Source of the DNA: Erwinia pyri
Lineage (GTDB): Bacteria > Pseudomonadota > Gammaproteobacteria > Enterobacterales > Enterobacteriaceae
Assembly: GCF_030758455.1 (NCBI RefSeq)
Contig: NZ_CP132353.1
Span: 2,480,001 to 2,544,000 of the forward strand
Direction: 5' to 3'
Length of the DNA stretch: 64,000 bases
In this document: positions 56,060 to 64,000 of the stretch, piece after piece
How the letters are laid out: the number at the start of each line of letters is the position of its first letter
Numbering within the stretch: the stretch's first letter is position 1
Program-made: the position numbers and the translations under genes
The notes under the pieces: generated by a model
The model's input: only the letters and a program-made list of their open reading frames with translations
Told to the model about the DNA's origin: nothing
Databases searched by the model: none

Positions 56060-57535
56060 TTACTCAAACTCGTTCCAGGAGCGGCCATCGCGGGTGATCA
56101 TGGCGACGGAGGCCACCGGACCCCATGTGCCAGCCTGATAAGGCTTAGGCGCTTCATTATCAGCGGACCAGGCATCCATGATGGAGTCGACCCATTTCCA
56201 GGCTTCTTCCACTTCGTCACGGCGTACAAACAGCGCCTGAATGCCGCGCATGGTTTCCAGTAACAGACGCTCATAGGCGTCAGCCAGGTGCGACTGATTA
56301 AAGGTTTCAGAGAAGCTCAGATCCAGCTTGGTGGTTTGCAGGTTATGTTTGTGATCAAGACCTGGCACTTTGTTCAGGATCTGGATATCCACACCTTCAT
56401 CCGGCTGCAGACGAATGGTGAGTTTGTTCTGCGGTAACTCCTGCCAGGACTCTTTAAACAGATTCAGTGCCGGGTTCTTGAAGTAGACCACCACTTCTGA
56501 ACATTTAGTAGGCAAACGCTTACCGGTACGCAGGTAGAACGGCACGCCAGCCCAGCGCCAGTCATCAATATCCACGCGGATTGAAACGAAGGTTTCGGTG
56601 CTACTCTGTTTGTTAGCATCTTCTTCTTCCAGGTAGCCAGGCACTTTTTTGCCCTGCACAAAACCGGAAGTGTACTGGCCGCGCACGGTTTTCTCACGCA
56701 CGTTGGTATGGTCAATACGGCGCAGCGAACGCAGCACTTTTACCTTTTCATCACGGATACGGTCTGCAGAGAGATCGGCGGGCGGAGACATGGCGATAAA
56801 GGTCAGAACCTGTAGCAAGTGGTTCTGGATCATGTCACGCATCTGGCCTGCTTTATCAAAGTAGCCCCAGCGTCCCTCAATCCCCACCTCTTCAGCCACG
56901 GTAATCTGCACGTGATCGATAGTGCGGTTATCCCAGTTAGAGGCAAACAGCGAGTTTGCAAAGCGCAACGCAAGCAGGTTCAGTACCGTTTCTTTACCCA
57001 AATAGTGGTCAATACGGAAAACCTGGTTCTCTTCAAAGAACTCAGCAACCTGATCGTTAATTTCGCGTGAGGTATCCAGCGAGGTCCCCAGCGGTTTTTC
57101 CATAACAACGCGGGCAGGCTGAGCATTCAGTTTTGCCGATCCCAGACCTTTACAGATGGCGCCGAACGTTCCCGGCGGCATTGCGAAATAGTTGATGGTA
57201 ACGCGTTTTTTCTGGTCGAGCATTTTGCCCAACTTGCTGAAGTGCGCCACATCATTCACGTCGAGATTACAGAAATCGAGACGGCTGCTTAACTTGTCCC
57301 ACAACGCTTCGTCGATTTTCTCCTTCATGAAGGTTTCAAGCGCTTCGCGTACTACCTTGGTGTAGGCTGCTTTATCCCAGTCGGCACGTCCCACCCCGAT
57401 GATGCGGGACTCTTCGTGGATCTGGCCGGCTTTTTCTAACTGATAAAGGGAAGGCAACAGTTTCCGGCGCGCGAGATCGCCTTTGGCACCGAAAATCACC
57501 AGATCGCATGCCTGAGCCGTTTGTGTAACCGCCAT
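56060..57535 (-). CDS. zwf: Glucose-6-phosphate 1-dehydrogenase
   Basis: Zwf oxidises glucose-6-phosphate with NADP+ in the first step of the oxidative pentose phosphate pathway. The 491-residue protein has the dinucleotide motif [15 protein letters not shown] and the active-site signature [11 protein letters not shown] with catalytic His and Lys nearby, and ends GRSWNEFE. Divergent from its regulator gene hexR. Confidence 0.98.
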   Translation of the reverse strand: MAVTQTAQACDLVIFGAKGDLARRKLLPSLYQLEKAGQIHEESRIIGVGRADWDKAAYTKVVREALETFMKEKIDEALWDKLSSRLDFCNLDVNDVAHFSKLGKMLDQKKRVTINYFAMPPGTFGAICKGLGSAKLNAQPARVVMEKPLGTSLDTSREINDQVAEFFEENQVFRIDHYLGKETVLNLLALRFANSLFASNWDNRTIDHVQITVAEEVGIEGRWGYFDKAGQMRDMIQNHLLQVLTFIAMSPPADLSADRIRDEKVKVLRSLRRIDHTNVREKTVRGQYTSGFVQGKKVPGYLEEEDANKQSSTETFVSIRVDIDDWRWAGVPFYLRTGKRLPTKCSEVVVYFKNPALNLFKESWQELPQNKLTIRLQPDEGVDIQILNKVPGLDHKHNLQTTKLDLSFSETFNQSHLADAYERLLLETMRGIQALFVRRDEVEEAWKWVDSIMDAWSADNEAPKPYQAGTWGPVASVAMITRDGRSWNEFE

Positions 57536-57909
57536 TTTATTCTCCTCGTTGCAGGATAAGCCTGACCGGATTACTCCATAAGCAGTCAGGCTCTTTGTAA
57601 TTTTCTTTCAATACAATGTACTGCTTTTGCCGGGTCCACGTAAACCTGGCAGCACTCCACCAGCACAGAGTATGCAATTGTCTGAACTTTGCCGCGCGTT
57701 TAACGGACAGTTCATGCGTAATTTTTCGACTTTTTTGTTACTGTATTTACATCTGTGAAAATCAGACACAGCTCAAAGTCTGGTAAAAAAGGCCGGGTAT
57801 CCGCGCATTGCCTCTGCCCGTGGCTTATCAGCGCACTGTATATTCTCTACAAATTGACATCGATTTCTCCTGTGATTGAAATCGTCAGAATGTATGAGTG
57901 GAAGCCGTT
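57536..57909. other. Divergent zwf / hexR regulatory region
   Basis: This 374-base gap holds promoters for zwf (left) and hexR (right). TGTAATTTTCTTTCAATACA around 57596-57615 is a weak palindrome with TGTAATT/ATACA ends that might be a HexR site, but spacing differs from the consensus remembered. No gene seen. Confidence 0.45.
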
Positions 57910-58791
57910 ATGAATATGCTGGAAAAAATCCAGGCTCACCTGGAACACCTTAGCAAATCCGAGCGAAAAGTGGCGGAGGTAATTCTTGCCTCGCCCGATA
58001 CCGCTATTCATGCCAGCATTGCGCTGCTGGCGCGCGAGGCGGGAGTCAGCGAGCCGACAGTTAACCGTTTCTGCCACCGCCTGCAAACCAAAGGCTTCCC
58101 TGATTTCAAGCTGTTGCTGGCACAAAGTCTGGCAAACGGAACGCCCTATGTCAGCCGCAACATTGAAGAACACGACAGCGTGGAAGCTTATTCAGCCAAA
58201 ATTTTCGAGTCCGCCATGGCCGGTCTGGATCGCGTTCGCCAGCGTCTGGATGCCACTGCGGTGAACCGCGCCGTAGACCTGCTTACCCAGTCGAAAAAGA
58301 TCGCCTTTTTCGGGCTGGGCGCTTCCGCTGCCGTAGCGCATGATGCGATGAATAAATTTTTTCGCTTCAATGTGCCTGTGGTCTATTCCGATGATATTGT
58401 GATGCAACGAATGTGCTGCATCAACAGCACGGAAGGTGATGTTGTGGTGCTGATTTCCCACACTGGCCGCACTAAAAATTTAGTTGAGCTGGCACAGCTT
58501 GCCCGTGAGAATGATGCCGCCGTGCTGGCTATCACCTCCCCGGACTCCCCGCTGGCGCGCGAAGCCACGCTGGCTCTGACGCTCGACGTGCCTGAAGACA
58601 CGGATATCTATATGCCGATGGTTTCCCGTCTGGCACAGCTTACGCTGATAGATGTGCTGGCTACTGGCTTTACCCTGCGGCGGGGTCCCAAATTTCGCGA
58701 TAACCTCAAGCGGGTTAAAGCGGCGTTAAAAGAGTCGAGATTTGAAAAAGAGGACACGCTGGTGGCGCTCCCGTCCCTGGCCCGTTCTTAG
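57910..58791 (+). CDS. hexR: RpiR-family regulator HexR
   Basis: HexR represses hexose metabolism genes such as zwf and eda until KDPG binds. The 293-residue protein has an N-terminal RpiR helix-turn-helix (LSKSERKVAEVILASPDTAI, GVSEPTVNRFCHRLQTKGFP) and a SIS sugar-phosphate isomerase domain (KKIAFFGLGASAAVAHDA, VVVLISHTGRTKNLVELA). ATG at 57910 gives the MNMLEKIQ family start; an in-frame start at 57898 is less likely. Confidence 0.97.
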   Translation: MNMLEKIQAHLEHLSKSERKVAEVILASPDTAIHASIALLAREAGVSEPTVNRFCHRLQTKGFPDFKLLLAQSLANGTPYVSRNIEEHDSVEAYSAKIFESAMAGLDRVRQRLDATAVNRAVDLLTQSKKIAFFGLGASAAVAHDAMNKFFRFNVPVVYSDDIVMQRMCCINSTEGDVVVLISHTGRTKNLVELAQLARENDAAVLAITSPDSPLAREATLALTLDVPEDTDIYMPMVSRLAQLTLIDVLATGFTLRRGPKFRDNLKRVKAALKESRFEKEDTLVALPSLARS

Positions 58792-58884
58792 AGGGCTGCA
58801 CTACCCTGCCCCTCTCCTTACAATGAGTGAACCTTTTCAGGGGTTGCTCCGGCAACATCCCTTTCAAAGTCAATGGAGTCATAC

Positions 58885-60327
58885 ATGTCAAGACGTCTCA
58901 GAAGAACCAAGATTGTCACCACCCTGGGGCCCGCTACCGATCGCGATAATAACCTCGAAAAAATCATCGCTGCGGGTGCCAACGTTGTTCGTCTTAACTT
59001 CTCACATGGCACTGCGGAAGATCATCTGCTGCGGGCGAATAAAGTGCGCGAAATTGCGGCCAAACTGGGGCGCCATGTTGCAATCCTTGGCGATTTGCAG
59101 GGTCCAAAGATCCGCGTTTCGACCTTTAAAGAGGGCAAGGTATTCCTGAGCATCGGCGACCGTTTCCTGCTTGATGCCAGCCTGGGGAAAGGCGAAGGTG
59201 ACAAGGATAAAGTCGGCATTGACTATAAAGGGCTGCCTGCTGATGTGGTGCCGGGCGACATTCTGCTGCTGGATGATGGTCGTGTTCAGCTAAAAGTGCT
59301 GGAAGTTCAGGGCATGAAAGTTTATACCGAAGTCACCGTCGGCGGCCCGTTGTCGAACAATAAGGGCATCAATAAGCTGGGCGGCGGACTCTCTGCAGAA
59401 GCGCTGACCGAAAAAGACAAAGCGGACATTCTTACCGCCGCCAAAATCAACTGTGACTACCTTGCTGTCTCCTTCCCGCGCTGTGGTGAAGACCTGAACT
59501 ACGCACGCCGTCTGGCCCGCGATGCAGGCTGTGATGCGAAGATTGTCTCTAAAGTTGAGCGCGCTGAAGCGGTAGCCAGCCAGGAAGCGATGGATGATAT
59601 TATTCTTGCCTCCGACGTGGTGATGGTCGCCAGGGGCGATTTGGGCGTGGAAATCGGCGACCCGGAACTGGTGGGCATTCAGAAGGCGCTGATCCGCCGT
59701 GCGCGTCAGCTTAACCGCTCGGTGATCACCGCGACCCAGATGATGGAGTCGATGATCACCAACCCAATGCCAACCCGTGCCGAAGTGATGGACGTGGCAA
59801 ACGCCGTGCTGGACGGTACCGATGCCGTTATGCTCTCGGCAGAAACTGCCGCTGGCCAGTACCCTGCTGAGACCGTTACCGCCATGGCGAAAGTCTGCCT
59901 TGGCGCTGAAAAGATCCCCAGCATCAATGTCTCCAAACACCGCCTTGATGTGCAGTTTGATAACATTGAAGAGGCGATTGCGATGTCCGCCATGTATGCC
60001 GCCAACCATCTGCAGGGCGTGACCGCTATTATCACCATGACCGAATCGGGCCGTACCGCGTTGATGACCTCCCGCATCACTTCCGGCCTGCCGATTTTCG
60101 CTATGTCCCGTCATGAGCGTACCCTCAACCTCACCGCGCTCTATCGTGGCGTTACGCCGGTATTCTTCGACAGTAACAACGATGGCGTGGTCGCCGCACA
60201 CGATGCCATTAACCTGCTGCGCGACAAGGGCTTCCTGATGTCTGGCGATCTGGTGATTGTGACCCAGGGCGACGTAATGAGCACCACCGGCACCACCAAT
60301 ACCAGTCGCGTTCTGCGCGTAGAGTAA
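58885..60327 (+). CDS. pykA: Pyruvate kinase II (PykA)
   Basis: PykA makes pyruvate and ATP from phosphoenolpyruvate and is activated by AMP and sugar phosphates. The 480-residue product has [20 protein letters not shown] at the start, the ADP/Mg pocket [11 protein letters not shown], and the catalytic signature [10 protein letters not shown] and [11 protein letters not shown] with the acid Lys. ATG at 58885 gives the E. coli length. It follows hexR by 93 bases. Confidence 0.98.
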   Translation: MSRRLRRTKIVTTLGPATDRDNNLEKIIAAGANVVRLNFSHGTAEDHLLRANKVREIAAKLGRHVAILGDLQGPKIRVSTFKEGKVFLSIGDRFLLDASLGKGEGDKDKVGIDYKGLPADVVPGDILLLDDGRVQLKVLEVQGMKVYTEVTVGGPLSNNKGINKLGGGLSAEALTEKDKADILTAAKINCDYLAVSFPRCGEDLNYARRLARDAGCDAKIVSKVERAEAVASQEAMDDIILASDVVMVARGDLGVEIGDPELVGIQKALIRRARQLNRSVITATQMMESMITNPMPTRAEVMDVANAVLDGTDAVMLSAETAAGQYPAETVTAMAKVCLGAEKIPSINVSKHRLDVQFDNIEEAIAMSAMYAANHLQGVTAIITMTESGRTALMTSRITSGLPIFAMSRHERTLNLTALYRGVTPVFFDSNNDGVVAAHDAINLLRDKGFLMSGDLVIVTQGDVMSTTGTTNTSRVLRVE

Positions 60328-60336
60328 TTCTACCTC

Positions 60337-60374
60337 AAGTTATTGAGCTGCAAGGCTCAATAACTTCCCCCTTT
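60337..60374 (+). terminator. pykA terminator
   Basis: AAGTTATTGAGC (60337-60348) pairs with GCTCAATAACTT (60355-60366), 12 bp, followed by CCCCCTTTT. Confidence 0.65.
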
Positions 60375-60433
60375 TCTCCCGCCTGCCACACGTAGTCTTT
60401 AAGCTCCCCTTTTGCACGCCCTGAAGCGAATAA

Positions 60434-60449
60434 CGTGACGTGCATCACA
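60434..60449 (+). promoter_or_regulatory. CRP-like site
   Basis: CGTGACGTGCATCACA matches TGTGA-N6-TCACA at nine of ten key positions, about 300 bases before the decarboxylase gene. Confidence 0.5.
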
Positions 60450-60502
60450 CTTTTAACATTAACAACCCTTATAACACCCCTGTCACAATAATCCTATTGA
60501 AT

Positions 60503-60521
60503 GATAATGATTACTATTTAT
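60503..60521 (+). promoter_or_regulatory. Fur box of the siderophore operon
   Basis: GATAATGATTACTATTTAT begins with nine exact bases of the GATAATGATAATCATTATC consensus and keeps an AT-rich second half. Iron repression of the following operon is expected. Confidence 0.7.
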
Positions 60522-60747
60522 AATCTCATCCTCAATTACAAACCGCGCACAAGCGCCACAAAACCACACAAACTGGAGTTATTTTAGTTAAGAACAGCTA
60601 AAACCACTGGATTGATGTGCCATCAGAGCCTCTCGCGCCCTGCTTAAACGTTAACAATGCTGAACTGACGCCGTGTCGTCAGGCAACCTTCCTCGCCTTT
60701 TTTTTTCAGGGCGGCAGGGCTTACTCCGTCTTTTTTAAGGAAATGCT

Positions 60748-62292
60748 ATGGTCTTACGTTCACAAACTCAGCCGGTGCCTCGCGAGCCAGAAGCTGCAGG
60801 GCATCAGGAATATATTTTCAATGACCAGCAGCTGGACGCGTGGAATCAACAGACGCAGGAAGTGTTATCCCTGCTGACCACCACATTCAGCAACGTTGAG
60901 AAACCCTTCAGCGGCATTCTGCCGCATGAGCTTGCTCCTGAGTTCGCCACTGTTGACCTCGACTCTCCGTTAGGCAGTAACGAAGCCGCACTACAGGAAC
61001 TCAGCCAGCTCTATCTGCGCGATGCAGTCTGGTTCCACCATCCCAAATATGTTGCTCATCTCAACTGCCCGGTGGTGCTCCCGTCGGTTCTGGCTGAGCA
61101 GATCATGGCGGCGGTGAACAGTTCAGTGGATACCTGGGATCAAAGCGCGGGCGGCACCCTGATTGAGCAAAAGGTGATTGACTGGACGCTGAGCCGCATT
61201 GGCCTGCCCCAGCCTTCAGATGGCATCTTTACCAGCGGCGGGACGCAATCCAACCTGATGGCGATGCTGCTGGCTCGCGACAGCTGGTGTGCCGCTCATC
61301 ATCCCGGTCACCTGATCAAACAGCAGGGTTTACCACACGATGCCGGTAAGTGGCGCGTATTTACCTCCAGGCTCAGCCATTTCAGCATTCAGAAATCGAT
61401 GGCTATTCTCGGGTTGGGCTACGATGCGGTGATCCCGGTGGACTATGATGACCACTATCGTATGGACGCCATGAAGCTGGAGCAGGAGATTCAGCGCTGC
61501 CAGCAGCAGGGCCTGATCCCGATTGCGGTGGTGGCCACCAGCGGCACCACCGATTTTGGCAGCATCGATCCGCTGCAGACAATTTCCCATCTCTGCCAGC
61601 ATTACGGCCTGTGGATGCACGTTGATGCCGCCTATGGCTGCGGCCTGCTGGTGTCAGAAAAGCATCGTCAGCGTCTTAAAGGGATTGAGAAAGCTGACTC
61701 TGTTACCGTGGATTACCACAAATCCTTCTTCCAGAGCGTCAGCTGTGGGGCTTTTTTTGTTCGCGACAAAAAGCACCTCAGCCATGTCACCCATCATGCG
61801 GATTATTTGAATCCGTTAAGCGCGCAGCAGGAGGGTACGCCAAACCTGGTAAACAAAAGCATCCAGACCACGCGCCGCTTTGATGCGCTGAAAATGTGGA
61901 TGACGCTGCGTATTATGGGGCCAGTTGCGCTGGGGCAGGCGTTCGATACGATTATCGCGCTGACCCAGACCGCCCATACCCTGCTGAGCGCACATCCGGC
62001 GATTGAGGTTCTGCATGCGCCTGAGCTGACCACCCAAATCTTCCGCTACGTGCCGCGTCCCGGCATGAGCGATGCCGCTCTGGATGAGATCAACGCCAAC
62101 ATTCGCAAAGCGCTGTTCCGCTCCGGTAACGCAGTGATTGCCGGCACCAAAGTGGGTGGCCGCCAGTATCTTAAATTCACCTTGCTCAACCCCACCACTA
62201 CGGCGACAGACCTGGAAGATGTTATCGCCCTGATCGTCCATTACGGTCGGGAACAGGTTCGCCATTCGGCGCTGAATGCAGCTAATCAGTGA
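60748..62292 (+). CDS. dfoJ: PLP-dependent decarboxylase of siderophore synthesis (DfoJ/DesA-like, likely lysine decarboxylase)
   Basis: The 514-residue group II decarboxylase has SGGTQSNLMAMLLARD (phosphate binding), HVDAAYGCGLL (Asp pairing with the PLP ring) and TVDYHKSFFQSVSC with the PLP Lys near residue 325. Followed immediately by an N-hydroxylase and an acyltransferase, it fits DfoJ, which makes cadaverine for desferrioxamine E in Erwinia and Pantoea. A diaminobutyrate or aromatic amino acid substrate is the alternative. ATG at 60748 follows AAGG; a Fur box lies upstream. Confidence 0.85.
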   Translation: MVLRSQTQPVPREPEAAGHQEYIFNDQQLDAWNQQTQEVLSLLTTTFSNVEKPFSGILPHELAPEFATVDLDSPLGSNEAALQELSQLYLRDAVWFHHPKYVAHLNCPVVLPSVLAEQIMAAVNSSVDTWDQSAGGTLIEQKVIDWTLSRIGLPQPSDGIFTSGGTQSNLMAMLLARDSWCAAHHPGHLIKQQGLPHDAGKWRVFTSRLSHFSIQKSMAILGLGYDAVIPVDYDDHYRMDAMKLEQEIQRCQQQGLIPIAVVATSGTTDFGSIDPLQTISHLCQHYGLWMHVDAAYGCGLLVSEKHRQRLKGIEKADSVTVDYHKSFFQSVSCGAFFVRDKKHLSHVTHHADYLNPLSAQQEGTPNLVNKSIQTTRRFDALKMWMTLRIMGPVALGQAFDTIIALTQTAHTLLSAHPAIEVLHAPELTTQIFRYVPRPGMSDAALDEINANIRKALFRSGNAVIAGTKVGGRQYLKFTLLNPTTTATDLEDVIALIVHYGREQVRHSALNAANQ

Positions 62293-62298
62293 GGACTT

Positions 62299-63588
62299 AT
62301 GACTACTGTTTATGATTTTGTCGCTATCGGTATTGGCCCTTTTAACCTCGGGCTGGCCTGCCTGAGTGAGCCGGTTGAGGGGCTGAATGGCGTATTCCTG
62401 GATCAGAACCCGGGGTTCGACTGGCATACCGGGATGATGCTGGAGAGCGCTCATCTGCAAACCCCTTTTATGGCTGATTTGGTGACGCTGGCCGATCCTA
62501 CCAGCCGCTACAGCCTGCTTAATTACATGAAGCAAAAGGGTAAGCTCTACTCTTTTTATATCAGAGAAGATTTTTTCCTGATGCGTAAAGAGTACAACCA
62601 GTACTGCCAGTGGGCCTGTTCGCAGCTCAGCAATCTGCGCTGGAATACCCGGGTGGAGTACGTCAGCTATGACGATCAACAGCAGTGCTATCGCATTAAA
62701 TCTGTTGATACGCAAACCGGTCAGGCGCAGGAGTGGCTGGCCCGTCACCTGGTGCTGGGCACCGGGCCTGTAGCCTGGATGCCGGAGTGCAGCCGTCCTT
62801 ATCGCGACCGCTTCACCCACTCCAGCGAATATCTGGTCAACAAAGCGGAACTGCAGAAGAAAAGTTCCATCACCGTGCTGGGCAGCGGCCAGAGCGCAGC
62901 GGAAATTTATTACGATCTGCTGAGCGATATCGACAGCCACGGCTATCAGCTCAACTGGGTGACGCGCGCGCCGCGCTTCTACCCGCTGGAGTACACCAAG
63001 CTGACGCTGGAGATGACCTCACCTGAGTGGATCGACTATTTCCACGATCTGCCACCAGCCAAACGCGACGCGCTTAATGCCCGTCACAAGAATCTCTATA
63101 AAGGGATCAACAGCAGCCTGATTAACGACATCTACGATCTGATGTACGTCAAACAGCTGGATGGCGAGCTGAACGTCAACCTGTTCACCCACTCTGAACT
63201 CAAGGATATGCGCTGGCTCTCTTCAGGCGAATTTGAGCTTTCGCTGCATCAGCAGGAGCAGGAGCGCGACTTTACCCGTCGCACTCAGGGGCTGGTGATG
63301 GCAACCGGCTATCACTATCGCCCGCCGATGTTTATCGAAGGTATCTCTGCACGCCTGCGGTGGGATGAAAAAGGCCGCTACGACGTGCAGCGCAACTACA
63401 GCATCGACTATGAAAACAGAGTCTTTGTGCAGAATGCAGAGCTGCATACCCACGGGTTTGTTACTCCGGATCTGGGTATGGCGTGCTACCGGAACTCCGT
63501 TTTACTGCGCGAGCTGGCAGGCCGGGAAGTCTATCCCGTTGAACGCCAGATCGCTTTCCAGACCTTCCCGGCGCAATCGGAACGTTAA
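62299..63588 (+). CDS. dfoA: FAD-dependent N-hydroxylating monooxygenase (DfoA/IucD-like)
   Basis: The 429-residue protein has the FAD motif AIGIGPFNLGLACLS at the N-terminus, the NADPH motif VLGSGQSAAEIYYDLL near residue 195, and the late block VMATGYHYRPP. These are features of lysine/ornithine/cadaverine N-hydroxylases. Beside the decarboxylase, N-hydroxylation of cadaverine for desferrioxamine is the likely role. It starts six bases after dfoJ with GAGG before the ATG. Confidence 0.88.
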   Translation: MTTVYDFVAIGIGPFNLGLACLSEPVEGLNGVFLDQNPGFDWHTGMMLESAHLQTPFMADLVTLADPTSRYSLLNYMKQKGKLYSFYIREDFFLMRKEYNQYCQWACSQLSNLRWNTRVEYVSYDDQQQCYRIKSVDTQTGQAQEWLARHLVLGTGPVAWMPECSRPYRDRFTHSSEYLVNKAELQKKSSITVLGSGQSAAEIYYDLLSDIDSHGYQLNWVTRAPRFYPLEYTKLTLEMTSPEWIDYFHDLPPAKRDALNARHKNLYKGINSSLINDIYDLMYVKQLDGELNVNLFTHSELKDMRWLSSGEFELSLHQQEQERDFTRRTQGLVMATGYHYRPPMFIEGISARLRWDEKGRYDVQRNYSIDYENRVFVQNAELHTHGFVTPDLGMACYRNSVLLRELAGREVYPVERQIAFQTFPAQSER

Positions 63589-63589
63589 T

Positions 63590-64000
63590 ATGTCAAACAT
63601 ACTCTTTACCGCTTCCCGCCCTGCGGGACGTTTTACCCTCCGCCCGATGCGGGAAGAGGACGCCTCATTGATCCACAGCTGGGTCACACGAGATTACGCC
63701 CGCTTCTGGGGAATGCAGAGCGACACGCTTGCCCAGGTGGCGACCTTCTATCGTGGGCTGATTGCCCGCGATCCCCGCGCCGCGATGATTGGCTGCTGTG
63801 ATGATAAGCCCGTTTTCCTGATGGAGTTTTATCAGGCCAGCGAGGATGAAGTGGGTAAATTCTACCCGGCCCAGCCGGGCGACTACGGCATGCACATACT
63901 GATTGCGCCCGCGAACCGCCCGGTGCGGCAGTTCAGCTGGCAGGTGTTCAGCGTGGTGATGGACTACATGTTCAGCCAGCCGGAAGTGCGGCGCGTGGTG
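63590..64000 (+). CDS. dfoC: Siderophore acyltransferase (DfoC N-terminal-like), 3' end outside window
   Basis: The visible 137 codons begin one base after the dfoA stop (MSNILFTASRPAGRFTLRPM) and follow the GNAT-type acyltransferase fold of siderophore N-acyltransferases (SLIHSWVTRDYARFWGMQ, PVFLMEFYQ, DYGMHILIAPANRP). In Erwinia amylovora DfoC this domain is fused to an NIS synthetase that assembles the desferrioxamine ring; whether it is fused here cannot be seen. Likely transfers succinyl to N-hydroxycadaverine. Confidence 0.8.
   Translation, partial: MSNILFTASRPAGRFTLRPMREEDASLIHSWVTRDYARFWGMQSDTLAQVATFYRGLIARDPRAAMIGCCDDKPVFLMEFYQASEDEVGKFYPAQPGDYGMHILIAPANRPVRQFSWQVFSVVMDYMFSQPEVRRVV

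Larger units (their letters stand above)
60367..60747. other. Regulatory region of the siderophore operon
   Basis: Together with the pykA terminator this fills the 420-base gap. It holds a CRP-like site, a Fur box and a long leader with a run of T (about 60698-60708). No protein gene is supported. Confidence 0.6.

Noticed and set aside
59290..60201. 303-codon ORF antisense to pykA
   Set aside because: His/Gly-rich composition typical of antisense shadows of a highly expressed gene; pykA is certain.
61816..62940. 374-codon ORF antisense to dfoJ and dfoA
   Set aside because: It covers parts of two well-supported genes on the other strand and has no domain.

Overview
The window is chromosomal DNA of an Enterobacterales bacterium, most likely a member of the Erwiniaceae (Erwinia or Pantoea). 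This is inferred from E. coli-like gene order across most of it, combined with a desferrioxamine-type siderophore locus next to pykA and a zwf-eda pair that lacks edd. No tRNA, rRNA, intact insertion sequence or CRISPR array was seen.

Core block 1 (1-34.3 kb) follows the E. coli segment yeaY-tsaB-yoaA-yoaB-yoaH-pabB-nudL-sdaA-pdeD-yoaE-manXYZ-yobD-rlmA-cspC-yobF-yebO-yobH-kdgR-yebQ-htpX-prc-proQ-msrC-letAB-rsmF-pphA. Local additions are a DUF1275 membrane protein, a secreted serine hydrolase overlapping yoaH, and an NAPE-PLD-like metallo-beta-lactamase between yobF and yebO. I did not find mntP or mgrB at their usual places. Regulatory structure includes a perfect Mlc/NagC-like operator before manX, a long RNA-like hairpin leader before yoaE, and a small leader ORF overlapping the sdaA start.

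The accessory segment (34.3-45.3 kb) lies between pphA and the conserved small RNA gene sdsR (ryeB). It has two parts. Next to pphA is an AT-rich stretch with a candidate class II microcin gene, an overlapping membrane immunity-like gene and a terminator. Then a 14-bp direct repeat of the sdsR 3' end (36509-36522 and 45282-45295) brackets about 8.8 kb. Inside are a GmrSD/BrxU-like DUF262-DUF1524 restriction gene and the wreck of a P2/186-like prophage: a CI repressor with a duplicated DNA-binding domain, Cox, truncated CII, a lysozyme with an amber codon, a frameshifted LysB, LysC, and R, S, V and truncated W tail genes. A SIR2-like gene is inserted backwards between S and V, and the last 41 codons of a tyrosine recombinase lie beside sdsR. 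The reading offered here is an integrase-delivered phage island at the 3' end of sdsR that has lost replication, capsid and most tail genes while keeping two likely antiviral genes and a repressor.

Core block 2 (45.3-60.3 kb) resumes E. coli order: sdsR, yebY-copD-copC, holE, yobB, exoX, ptrB, yebE, yebG, purT, eda, zwf, hexR, pykA. An extra TIM-barrel isomerase-like gene, followed directly by a hexanucleotide tandem repeat, sits between yebE and yebG. LexA and PurR boxes precede yebG and purT.

The right end (60.4-64 kb) begins a Fur-box-preceded siderophore operon: a PLP decarboxylase (DfoJ/DesA-like), an N-hydroxylase (DfoA-like) and the start of an acyltransferase (DfoC-like) that runs off the window.
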